DNA of 64,000 nucleotides from an uncultured Lacinutrix sp. (GTDB lineage: Bacteria > Bacteroidota > Bacteroidia > Flavobacteriales > Flavobacteriaceae), in contig NZ_CANMSJ010000003.1 in assembly GCF_947500605.1 (NCBI RefSeq), forward strand, positions 124,001 through 188,000, in the 5' to 3' direction. The notes under the pieces were generated by a model, which was not told the origin of the DNA, searched no databases, and was given only the letters and a program-made list of their open reading frames with translations. A program made the position numbers and the translations under genes. Position 1 is the first letter of the stretch. Every line of letters begins with the position of its first letter. Below, in pieces: positions 39,034 to 47,017 of this stretch.

Positions 39034-39172
39034 CAAAGATGCAACTGTATTCAACTTTTTATGTTACATGATTTTTTGTATTGTTTACAGAATTATCATT
39101 TTGGTTATTTTTTCTGTATTAATTACACAACAAAGGTCTTACACAACAACACTTTTTATGTTACATGATTTT
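39034..39172 (-). promoter_or_regulatory. Duplicated promoter module upstream of the DUF4142 gene
   Basis: ACTTTTTATGTTACATGATTTT perfect 22-bp repeat at 39054-39075 and 39151-39172; each is 15 nt from CAAAG (39034 and 39131), i.e. minus-strand motif-N15-CTTTG. Confidence 0.75.
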
Positions 39173-39216
39173 AAGTTAAGCTTATAAAATTCCAATATTA
39201 GCAGAGAATAGAGCAT

Positions 39217-39244
39217 AAAAAAACCTTACTGTTAGTAAGGTTTT
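39217..39244 (-). terminator. Terminator after the histidine kinase operon
   Basis: AAAACCTTACTGTTAGTAAGGTTTT. Confidence 0.85.
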
Positions 39245-39267
39245 ATATTGTTAAGTATGCTGTAGCG

Positions 39268-41052
39268 TTAGTCTATAGGAAGATAGACCGTAAATACGGC
39301 GCCTTTTCCAGGTTGGCCAGATGCAGTTATGTATCCACTATGGTTTTCTACTATTTTTTTGCAAATAGATAGTCCTATTCCTGTTCCAGAATATTCATCT
39401 TTATTGTGAAGTCTACTAAAGAGGATGAAAATTTGTTCGGCATATTGTTCTTCAAAACCAATACCGTTGTCTGTAAATGTTATTTTATGGTAGAACGGCT
39501 TTTTAGGTTTAACAATGTTTTCTTCATCTTCTGCATCAACAACTTTGTGTGTTATTACTATTTTAGGTGTTCTGCCTTCAGCTTTATATTTTATAGCATT
39601 ACCTAATAGGTTAATAAACAATTGCTGAATTTGAAAAGGTATAACCTTAATAGTTGGGAAGGTATCCGATGTTATTTCAGCATTTTCGGCAGAGATAACT
39701 TCGGCTAAATCTTGCTTTGCAGCTTCCAGTAAAAGGTTGATGTTAGACTCTTCAATTACTTTGTCTGCTTTATTAGATCTTGAAAACTGAAGTAAATCGT
39801 CTATTAACAAACGCATTCTAGTTGCTGCGTTTTGAATTCTATCTATGTATTTGGTGCCTTTACTAGAAAGATTTTCGGCCTCTTCGTCTTCTAGTCTTGA
39901 TAAAAACGTTTGGATTTTTCTAAGCGGTTCTTGTAAATCATGACTGGCAACATAGTTAAAAGAAGATAACTCTTTGTTGTTTCGTTCAAGCTCCATGTTA
40001 CGCTCTTCTAGTGCTCTAAAACTCATTATTTCATCTGTAATATCTGCAGTAGTACCTAATAGCACCGTATCGTTATCTTCATTAATTAAAGATTTTCCAT
40101 AAGCTTTAAGATGTTTAATGTTTCCGTTTTTGTGGACCACTCTATAATAGATATAAGGTAACTCTACGTCTTCCTTCATTTGCTCTACCTGTTCGCTAAG
40201 TTGCTCTGCATCTTCTGGGTGAACATAGTTTAGAAAGTTCTCTATTGTAGGTTTAAAAGATTGTGGTTGCTCTCCAATTAGTCTGTATAAGTTATCTGAG
40301 AAAGTAAAAACGTTATTTTTTACGTTCCAGGTCCAACTTCCATGCTTACTAACAATTTCTGACTGATTAGTAGATTCCTTAAAAATTTCTAATGCTTCGT
40401 TTGTTGCTTTAAGCTTCTTTATGTTTTTATAGATGTTATTGTAGGCAACATACATTAAAATTAAAGAGCAAAGTAATAATGAAAAAAGAAGCAATGGTGT
40501 GGCCATTAAATCGCTTTCATATTCGTTTTTACGTGTTTGTAAAATGTTGTTTTGTAGAGTGACAATGCTTTTAATTTTAGTACTAATGCTATCCATTAAG
40601 GATTTTCCAGTTCTAAAATTGGAAATAAAAGTAGGATCGTCTATATCGTCTTTAGGTAAAGAACTATAAGAGGTTTGAAATGCAATTAAACGTTTGTTTA
40701 TTAAACTATTTAATGCAATTAAATTTGTGTTTAAAAGTGTGTCGTTTCTGGTTAAAACCTTTAATTCTGCAAAACTATTATTTATTTTACTTCTTCCTGA
40801 AATGTACGAATCTAAAAAAAGAGAATCTCTAGTTATTATAAAACCACGTTGCCCAGTTTCTGCGTCTTTAAGGTTGGATAGTATTTGCTCAAGCTCAACA
40901 TTAACTTTGTAAGTATGTGTTACCATTTCTGAAGATTTAGTAACCTCTGTAATACTTCTATAGGTTAAAGCGCCAACAACAAGGATAACAAATGCACTTA
41001 GGTAGAGCATTGTCCTTAAAAAAGAGATGTTATTTGAGAGTGTTTTTATCAT
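39268..41052 (-). CDS. CHASE3-PAS hybrid-type sensor histidine kinase
   Basis: CHASE3-like LKDAETGQRGFIITRD; PAS_3; SHDLQEPLRKIQTFLSRL; FTDNGIGFEEQYAEQIFILFSRLHNKDEYSGTGIGLSICKKIV. Confidence 0.93.
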   Translation of the reverse strand: MIKTLSNNISFLRTMLYLSAFVILVVGALTYRSITEVTKSSEMVTHTYKVNVELEQILSNLKDAETGQRGFIITRDSLFLDSYISGRSKINNSFAELKVLTRNDTLLNTNLIALNSLINKRLIAFQTSYSSLPKDDIDDPTFISNFRTGKSLMDSISTKIKSIVTLQNNILQTRKNEYESDLMATPLLLFSLLLCSLILMYVAYNNIYKNIKKLKATNEALEIFKESTNQSEIVSKHGSWTWNVKNNVFTFSDNLYRLIGEQPQSFKPTIENFLNYVHPEDAEQLSEQVEQMKEDVELPYIYYRVVHKNGNIKHLKAYGKSLINEDNDTVLLGTTADITDEIMSFRALEERNMELERNNKELSSFNYVASHDLQEPLRKIQTFLSRLEDEEAENLSSKGTKYIDRIQNAATRMRLLIDDLLQFSRSNKADKVIEESNINLLLEAAKQDLAEVISAENAEITSDTFPTIKVIPFQIQQLFINLLGNAIKYKAEGRTPKIVITHKVVDAEDEENIVKPKKPFYHKITFTDNGIGFEEQYAEQIFILFSRLHNKDEYSGTGIGLSICKKIVENHSGYITASGQPGKGAVFTVYLPID

Positions 41053-41055
41053 AAA

Positions 41056-41502
41056 TTAAAAGCGTAGCAAAAAGTTTTCTTTATTCATACTATTGGTGTG
41101 GTATTGCCAATTAATGGTAACAACTTCTGATAGTACTTTCTTTAAAGTTTTAAAGTCGCTTGGCTTTTTTATGTAAATGTTTGCACCTTTTATAAATGTT
41201 TTCTCAATATCTTCTTCTGATGCTGATGTTGAGTAAATAGCAATAGCGATATCATTAAATTTTTCGTTTTGTTTAATTTCTCTTAAACATTCTAAACCCG
41301 ATTTTCTAGGCATGTTTAAATCTAAAAACAAAACATTTGGTAATTGTATACCATCTGTATTTAAATAGTCCATTAAGTAAACACCATCGTTAAATGTTTT
41401 TACTCTAGTGGTAATTTTTATTTCTTCGAATGCATCTGTAAAGAATAATCTATCATCCTCATCATCATCTGCTAAAATTATATTTATGTAATCTTCTTGC
41501 AT
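41056..41502 (-). CDS. Single-domain response regulator (Rcp1-like)
   Basis: IILADDDEDDRLFF, VLFLDLNMPRKSGLE, KKPSDF. Confidence 0.95.
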   Translation of the reverse strand: MQEDYINIILADDDEDDRLFFTDAFEEIKITTRVKTFNDGVYLMDYLNTDGIQLPNVLFLDLNMPRKSGLECLREIKQNEKFNDIAIAIYSTSASEEDIEKTFIKGANIYIKKPSDFKTLKKVLSEVVTINWQYHTNSMNKENFLLRF

Positions 41503-41507
41503 GAACT

Positions 41508-42071
41508 CTAGTTGTTTTCTTGATTAAATGCTCTTCTTTTAGAAATAATTCGTTGAAAAGCAGAAGGCGTAATGCCTGTTGTATTTTTAAATTGAGTACT
41601 TAAATGCGCTACGCTAGAGTAATTTAGCCTAAATGCAATTTCGGTTAAACTTAAATCTTGTTTTATAATTAATTGTTTTGCAAATTCTATTTTTTGAAGA
41701 ATAATAAAGTTCTCTATAGAGGTGTAGGTTACTTCAGAAAATAAATTAGATAAGTAACCATAACTGTGTCCTAAAGTATCGGATAGATAAACCGAACTTT
41801 TAACGTTAACCGTAGTGTCTTCATTAAAAACCATGTCGTTAATTGTGTCCTTGATTTTTTGAACTAAGATGCTTTTTTGGTTTTCAACAACTTCAATATG
41901 ATATTTGCTTAAAGCAGTTTCAAGCTTATCTTGCTGATCTTTACTTATTTTGTTTAGCAGCTCTATTTCTCCAAAACCAACAGTTTTAAATTTAATATCG
42001 TTATCATTAAGTGTCTGCTCTAAAACTATTTGGCAAATGGCATTAAAATCGAATTTAAAAAACAATGTCAT
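41508..42071 (-). CDS. AraC-type HTH regulator with degenerate HMA-like N-terminal domain
   Basis: C-terminal AraC HTH (LSLTEIAFRLNYSSVAHLSTQFKNTTGITPSAF); N-terminus similar to HMA-AraC regulators. Confidence 0.88.
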   Translation of the reverse strand: MTLFFKFDFNAICQIVLEQTLNDNDIKFKTVGFGEIELLNKISKDQQDKLETALSKYHIEVVENQKSILVQKIKDTINDMVFNEDTTVNVKSSVYLSDTLGHSYGYLSNLFSEVTYTSIENFIILQKIEFAKQLIIKQDLSLTEIAFRLNYSSVAHLSTQFKNTTGITPSAFQRIISKRRAFNQENN

Positions 42072-42131
42072 ATAATATATTTAGTTACAAAATTAAAGAT
42101 AATGCATGGTAGAAAATTAAATATAGTCAAA

Positions 42132-42494
42132 TTAGTTTTCAATTACAATATTGGTAATTTTTGCTGTGTTTGAAACAGTATACTTATTGGTGTTTTTATG
42201 TACAATCTCATCTAATGTAATCACTGCTTTTTTGCTTATTAAAACTACGTTATTGTTCATGTTTTTGCTAATCTTATAATGTGGTACTTTCACTTTTACA
42301 TCAAAATAAATATCTCCAATTTTTAAATCAAGAGCATGCTCTCTAGAAGAGCTACTATTAGATGTTGTTATAGCTGTAGTATTTTGTGTCATCTTTGCAT
42401 TATTATGCGTGTTAATAATACTGTTAGTAGACATAATTAACAATGGAGTAATACAAATAAATGTTATTAATAAAATTACTTTATATAGTTTCAT
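42132..42494 (-). CDS. Secreted small hypothetical protein (start moved to 42494)
   Basis: MKLYKVILLITFICITPLLIMS signal-like; -7 box at 42528-42535 argues for this start. Confidence 0.55.
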   Translation of the reverse strand: MKLYKVILLITFICITPLLIMSTNSIINTHNNAKMTQNTTAITTSNSSSSREHALDLKIGDIYFDVKVKVPHYKISKNMNNNVVLISKKAVITLDEIVHKNTNKYTVSNTAKITNIVIEN

Positions 42495-42527
42495 AAGTCT
42501 GGTTTTGTTAGTTAAAGAGTATGGTAG

Positions 42528-42535
42528 CAAAGTTA
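42528..42535 (-). promoter_or_regulatory. -7 box TAACTTTG
   Basis: Reverse complement CAAAGTTA; perfect TAnnTTTG. Confidence 0.45.
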
Positions 42536-42667
42536 TGTTGCGTATTATTTTTACTATTACAGAATTTTTAAATGTTGTTATATAATTTAATTTTAAAAGC
42601 ATTTTTAAAAGCCATTTAGTAGTATCTTTATTTATGCTGTATTTTAAAATAAGCGCGTTAAATTTTT

Positions 42668-43837
42668 ATGAAAGAGGACTTAAATTTTTACAAGAATATC
42701 TCTAAAAACAATCTGCCTTTAACAGAGCTTTTAAAGGATGAAAGTTTGTTTTCCAGTGTGCCTAAAAATTGGTCCATTGTAGTTACAGATATTGAAAACT
42801 CTACAGAAGCTGTTGCAAATGGCTTACATAATGACGTTAATTTATGTGCAACCGGAAGCATAATTACTGCGCTCAATACTTTAAAACAAATAGATAAAAC
42901 CATTAAAATACCTTACTTTTTTGGAGGTGATGGTTCTACATTTATAATTCCCAATACTTATTTAACAAAAGTACTTTTAGCATTAAACGATTATAGTAAC
43001 CACATAAAAAAGACACTAAAATTAAATTTAAGAGTAGGACATCTAGAGGTTGAAAAGGTTTATGATAATAATATTTCTTTAAGAATTACCAAGCTTAGGC
43101 ATAATAAGTACTTAACAACACCAGTAGTTTTAGGAAACGGTATTAAATATGCCGAGAATATTATCAAGGCTAATTTTGTAGCTTCTGCTGTAAAGAGTAA
43201 TAAGAAAATAAAATTAAATTTAGAAGGAATGGAGTGTCGTTGGGATGAAATCTATCCAAACGAATCGAGTAAGAAAGTAATATGCCTTTTGGTTAATTGT
43301 GAAGACGAAAACAAGCAAGCCGAGATTTATGGTATTATAATGAATGAAATTAACTATGTTTTTGGAGATTTAAATAAACGAAATCCTATTACATCTTTAA
43401 AGCTTAAGTTAAATACATCTTTAGAAAAAATAAGGAAAGAGATGTATGTGAAAACTGGAAAAAACCAAAAGAAGCAATTATTAAATAATTGGTTAATTAC
43501 CATTTTTGGGAAGTATTACTTTAAGCTGTTTAAAGCTGGAAAACGTTATATTTTTAAGGTAAGTCAACTGTCTGATACCATTATGTTAGATGGATCTATA
43601 AATACTGTTATTACAGGAGACGATAAACAAATAAAAAGGCTACAAATTCTTTTAGACGATTTAGAGTACAACAAAAAAATAGTATACGGTATGCATACTA
43701 CTCATGCTTCTATAATGTCTTGTTATATTGAAGATAGAGAAGAAAAGCACATCCATTTTGTAGATGGCACAGAGGGAGGTTATACTAGTGCTGCTATTAT
43801 GCTAAAAGAAAAAGCTAAGAACTTAAAGTTTAGCTAA
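42668..43837 (+). CDS. DUF3095 family protein, divergent nucleotidyl-cyclase-like
   Basis: WSIVVTDIENSTEAVANGLHNDVNLCATGSI...PYFFGGDGSTFIIP; C-terminal HIHFVDGTEGGYTSAAIMLKEKAK. Confidence 0.85.
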   Translation: MKEDLNFYKNISKNNLPLTELLKDESLFSSVPKNWSIVVTDIENSTEAVANGLHNDVNLCATGSIITALNTLKQIDKTIKIPYFFGGDGSTFIIPNTYLTKVLLALNDYSNHIKKTLKLNLRVGHLEVEKVYDNNISLRITKLRHNKYLTTPVVLGNGIKYAENIIKANFVASAVKSNKKIKLNLEGMECRWDEIYPNESSKKVICLLVNCEDENKQAEIYGIIMNEINYVFGDLNKRNPITSLKLKLNTSLEKIRKEMYVKTGKNQKKQLLNNWLITIFGKYYFKLFKAGKRYIFKVSQLSDTIMLDGSINTVITGDDKQIKRLQILLDDLEYNKKIVYGMHTTHASIMSCYIEDREEKHIHFVDGTEGGYTSAAIMLKEKAKNLKFS

Positions 43838-44288
43838 TGCTTAAGTTCGAAAAGTAGAACGCTTGTTTTGTGTTTAAAAGGTTTGTTTTAAGGCTATTAA
43901 TTAGTTTGTAGCACGGTTTAGATAATATTCCAGATTTAATTTCCTTATTAACTTCATTTAAAAAATAAGTATCAAGCTTTAAACATTCGTCAATAATTGC
44001 TTGCTCCTCATCCTTATAGAAAAAACGTTTTATATTAAACCAATAAAACCTAAGATTTAGTAATAAGTTAGACTGTTTTTTGTGCTTTATTTTTAACGAA
44101 TTTAAAATATTTAAAGCACTTGTTTTAAAAGCTGTAGTGTAATTTAATTTGTCTTCAATCCAAGATTTAACAGCCTTGTTTTTCGTTTTAGACTTTAAGT
44201 AGTTATAAGATAATTCTACATCATTAATAACTTCAATTAAATGCTCTATAGCATTACTACCAACCTCGTATTTTATAACATTTCTCAT
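43830..44288 (-). CDS. Divergent DUF2383-like protein (paralogue of 37719-38177)
   Basis: VKSWIEDKL~LKNWLQQKA; FYWFNIKRFFYKDEEQAIIDECLKLDTYFLNEVNKEI aligns with RGWINVKSTLTSNTDEALMEECIRGEKESVKEYEEQL. Confidence 0.65.
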   Translation of the reverse strand: MRNVIKYEVGSNAIEHLIEVINDVELSYNYLKSKTKNKAVKSWIEDKLNYTTAFKTSALNILNSLKIKHKKQSNLLLNLRFYWFNIKRFFYKDEEQAIIDECLKLDTYFLNEVNKEIKSGILSKPCYKLINSLKTNLLNTKQAFYFSNLSIS

Positions 44289-44308
44289 AGTACACCATTA
44301 GTTTTTAA

Positions 44309-44316
44309 CAAAGTTA
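44309..44316 (-). promoter_or_regulatory. -7 box TAACTTTG upstream of the DUF2383-like gene
   Basis: Reverse complement CAAAGTTA. Confidence 0.45.
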
Positions 44317-44368
44317 TGCTAACAGTGTAATAATAATTTTACAACATTTTTATTTGTTGTTACACAAT

Positions 44369-45334
44369 TTACTTCTTGCTAATAACCATATAGACAGGAA
44401 AATGATCGCTATAACCACCTTTGTAATGTTTTCCAACATAGGTTCTGTATGGTGTTCCTTTGTACTTTCCTTCGGCTTCTTTTAAAAAATCGGCATCAAA
44501 AATATTAGCTTCAACAAAACGAAGCGCATTTTTTTTACGTTCAAAAAAATTATGAGTAATTAAAAACTGATCAAACAAATTCCAACTGTGGTTAAAACTA
44601 GTTGTACCGCGATCGTTAGATAATAATGTGCGCATTGGGTTAAATAAACCATGGCTAGCTTCTAAGGCTTTTAGGCTGTTACTTTCTGGGTCGTCATTAA
44701 AATCTCCCATGACCACAATTTTTGCTTCAGAATTTTTTTCTTTTAGCATACTAATAACCTCGGTAACTTTTTCAGATGCTTTCATACGTTTGTGCTCCGT
44801 TGCTACATCTCCAGTTCGTCTAGAAGGCCAGTGGTTAACTATAACGTGTAATTCTAAGCCTTCAAAAAGTCCGCTTACTAATAATATATCTCTTGTATGG
44901 TCTACCTCTCCATCATCGTCTAGTAAATCTACCGTAAAAGTTTTAGAGTAAGCAATTTTAAAAACCTTTTCGTCGTAAAGTAATGCAACATCAATTCCTC
45001 TTTCGTCTGGAGAATTATAATGTAAAAACTTATAATCTAAATCGTCTAAATGTTTAGAATACACTAAATCTTTTAAAACAGCTTCATTTTCAACTTCTGC
45101 CAAGCCAACAATCGCAGGATGCCTTTTTACATCTTCTTCACCAATACAAGAAATAGCATAACCTATTTTACGCAATTTGTTTTTATAGCGTTTAATGCTC
45201 CAGCGTTTTTCGGCTGTAGGTTGCATATCGTTGTCGCGTGTTATTTCATCATCGTAAACATCAAAAAGATTTTCAATATTATAAAAAGCGATAGTGTGTC
45301 TTGTTTCTTTGGATTTAAAGAAGTTTAGTTTCAA
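44369..45334 (-). CDS. endonuclease/exonuclease/phosphatase family protein
   Basis: FYNIENLFD, GLAEVENE, VNHWPSRRTGD, VMGDFNDDPESN, YSDHFPV. Confidence 0.95.
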   Translation of the reverse strand: MKLNFFKSKETRHTIAFYNIENLFDVYDDEITRDNDMQPTAEKRWSIKRYKNKLRKIGYAISCIGEEDVKRHPAIVGLAEVENEAVLKDLVYSKHLDDLDYKFLHYNSPDERGIDVALLYDEKVFKIAYSKTFTVDLLDDDGEVDHTRDILLVSGLFEGLELHVIVNHWPSRRTGDVATEHKRMKASEKVTEVISMLKEKNSEAKIVVMGDFNDDPESNSLKALEASHGLFNPMRTLLSNDRGTTSFNHSWNLFDQFLITHNFFERKKNALRFVEANIFDADFLKEAEGKYKGTPYRTYVGKHYKGGYSDHFPVYMVISKK

Positions 45335-45531
45335 ATCTTATGTTTTAATTGCGCTAAAAATAGCAAATTTTATCTGCTTTCAATTTTTAATAACCATAAT
45401 AAAGTACCTTTTTTTTATTTTTACTTCAACATAAAAAGAAACCATAACCATTGCTACCCTTTATTTTTCTATTTTGTAAAAAGAAAGAAATCATCATTTT
45501 ATTTTATGATGTTTTAAAAGTAGAAATGCTA

Positions 45532-45539
45532 TAACTTTG
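45532..45539 (+). promoter_or_regulatory. -7 box TAACTTTG immediately upstream of the hflX ATG
   Basis: Perfect TAnnTTTG ending 5 nt before ATG 45545. Confidence 0.45.
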
Positions 45540-45544
45540 TACTT

Positions 45545-46774
45545 ATGCTAGAAAAAAAAGATGTAGACTTAGAAAGTGCTGTGCTAATTGGTGTAGTAAC
45601 TAAAACTCAGGACGAGGTTAAGTCTAAAGAATATTTAGACGAATTAGAGTTTTTAACCTTCACAGCAGGTGGAGAGGTTAAAAAACGATTCACTCAAAAA
45701 ATGGAAATGCCTAACCCAAAAACCTATATAGGTACGGGTAAAATGGAAGAGGTACGCCAATACATTCACGATAATAAAATTGGTACTGCTATTTTTGACG
45801 ATGAGCTTTCGGCTTCTCAAGAACGTAACATTAGTAAAATCCTAGAATGTAAAGTATTGGATAGAACCAATCTTATTCTCGACATTTTTGCACAACGAGC
45901 GCAAACAAGTTATGCAAGAACTCAAGTAGAATTGGCACAATGCGAATACTTACTTCCAAGATTAAAAGGAATGTGGACTCACCTTGAACGCCAAAAAGGT
46001 GGAATTGGAATGCGCGGACCTGGAGAAACAGAAATTGAAACAGATAGACGTATTGTAAGAGATCGTATCTCGTTATTAAAAGATAAAATTAAGGTTATAG
46101 ACAAGCAAATGTCTGTACAACGTGGTAATCGCGGTAAAATGGTGCGTGTAGCCTTAGTAGGTTATACAAACGTTGGGAAATCTACTTTAATGAACACCGT
46201 TAGTAAAAGTCAGGTATTTGCAGAGAATAAATTGTTTGCAACCTTAGACACAACGGTTAGAAAAGTAGTAATCCAAAATCTACCATTTTTGTTAAGTGAT
46301 ACCGTTGGGTTTATACGTAAACTGCCAACGCAGTTAGTAGACAGTTTTAAAAGTACACTAGACGAGGTTCGTGAGGCAGATTTATTACTACACGTAGTAG
46401 ATATTTCTCACCCTAATTTCGAAGATCATATTGCCTCTGTAGATAAAGTTTTAGGCGAAATAAATAGTGGTGATAAGCCAGTAATTATGGTCTTTAATAA
46501 AATTGATGCCTACGAAGCAAAACCGTTTGATGAAACCGATTTAATTGCCGAGCGTACCGAAGAACACTACAGTCTTGCCGAATGGAAAAAAACGTGGATG
46601 AGTAGAGTAGGAGAAAACAACGCACTATTTATATCTGCATTAAATAAAAAGAATTTAGAAGACTTTAAAAAACGTGTTTACGACGAGGTTAGAGACATCC
46701 ACGTTACACGTTTTCCATACAATCATTTTCTGTATCCAGATTACGATTACGAAAACATGGGAGAAGAAGAATAA
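45545..46774 (+). CDS. hflX: GTPase HflX
   Basis: GGIGMRGPGETEIETDRR; VALVGYTNVGKSTLMN; DTVGFIRKLPTQLVDSFKSTL. Confidence 0.97.
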   Translation: MLEKKDVDLESAVLIGVVTKTQDEVKSKEYLDELEFLTFTAGGEVKKRFTQKMEMPNPKTYIGTGKMEEVRQYIHDNKIGTAIFDDELSASQERNISKILECKVLDRTNLILDIFAQRAQTSYARTQVELAQCEYLLPRLKGMWTHLERQKGGIGMRGPGETEIETDRRIVRDRISLLKDKIKVIDKQMSVQRGNRGKMVRVALVGYTNVGKSTLMNTVSKSQVFAENKLFATLDTTVRKVVIQNLPFLLSDTVGFIRKLPTQLVDSFKSTLDEVREADLLLHVVDISHPNFEDHIASVDKVLGEINSGDKPVIMVFNKIDAYEAKPFDETDLIAERTEEHYSLAEWKKTWMSRVGENNALFISALNKKNLEDFKKRVYDEVRDIHVTRFPYNHFLYPDYDYENMGEEE

Positions 46775-46782
46775 AATAATTA

Positions 46783-46870
46783 GGGCGTTACCTAAAGGTC
46801 AGGCTATCCGTTATATCTTTTTTTGCCATATATGGCAGCAAAAAAAGGATGCCACTACTATCCTTAACGC
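46783..46870 (+). repeat. GGGCGTTACC...TAACGC intergenic multi-hairpin repeat, copy 3
   Basis: Same layout as 11736 and 19141; inner GCCATATATGGC palindrome inside TTTTTTTGC...GCAAAAAAA. Confidence 0.8.
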
Positions 46871-46879
46871 AAAAAAAAC

Positions 46880-46912
46880 AAAAAGCACTTCTTTTACGAA
46901 GTGCTTTTTTTA
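46880..46912 (+). terminator. Terminator downstream of hflX
   Basis: AAAAGCACTTCTTTTACGAAGTGCTTTTTTT. Confidence 0.9.
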
Positions 46913-47017
46913 TTATAATTACAACCAAGATCATAGATAATATCGTAATTAAAGTAAACAGATTTAATAAGATGTTTAAAACTAAATAAACAGATTCTTT
47001 TCACGTTATAACTACAC

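Noticed and set aside
38434-39054. Track start of the DUF4142 ORF at 39054
   Set aside because: The extra 15 aa run through the promoter box; the lipoprotein signal starts at 39009
46674-46940. 88-aa plus ORF
   Set aside because: Out-of-frame over the hflX 3' end and the repeat element; ALPKGQAIRYIFFCH is translated repeat sequence
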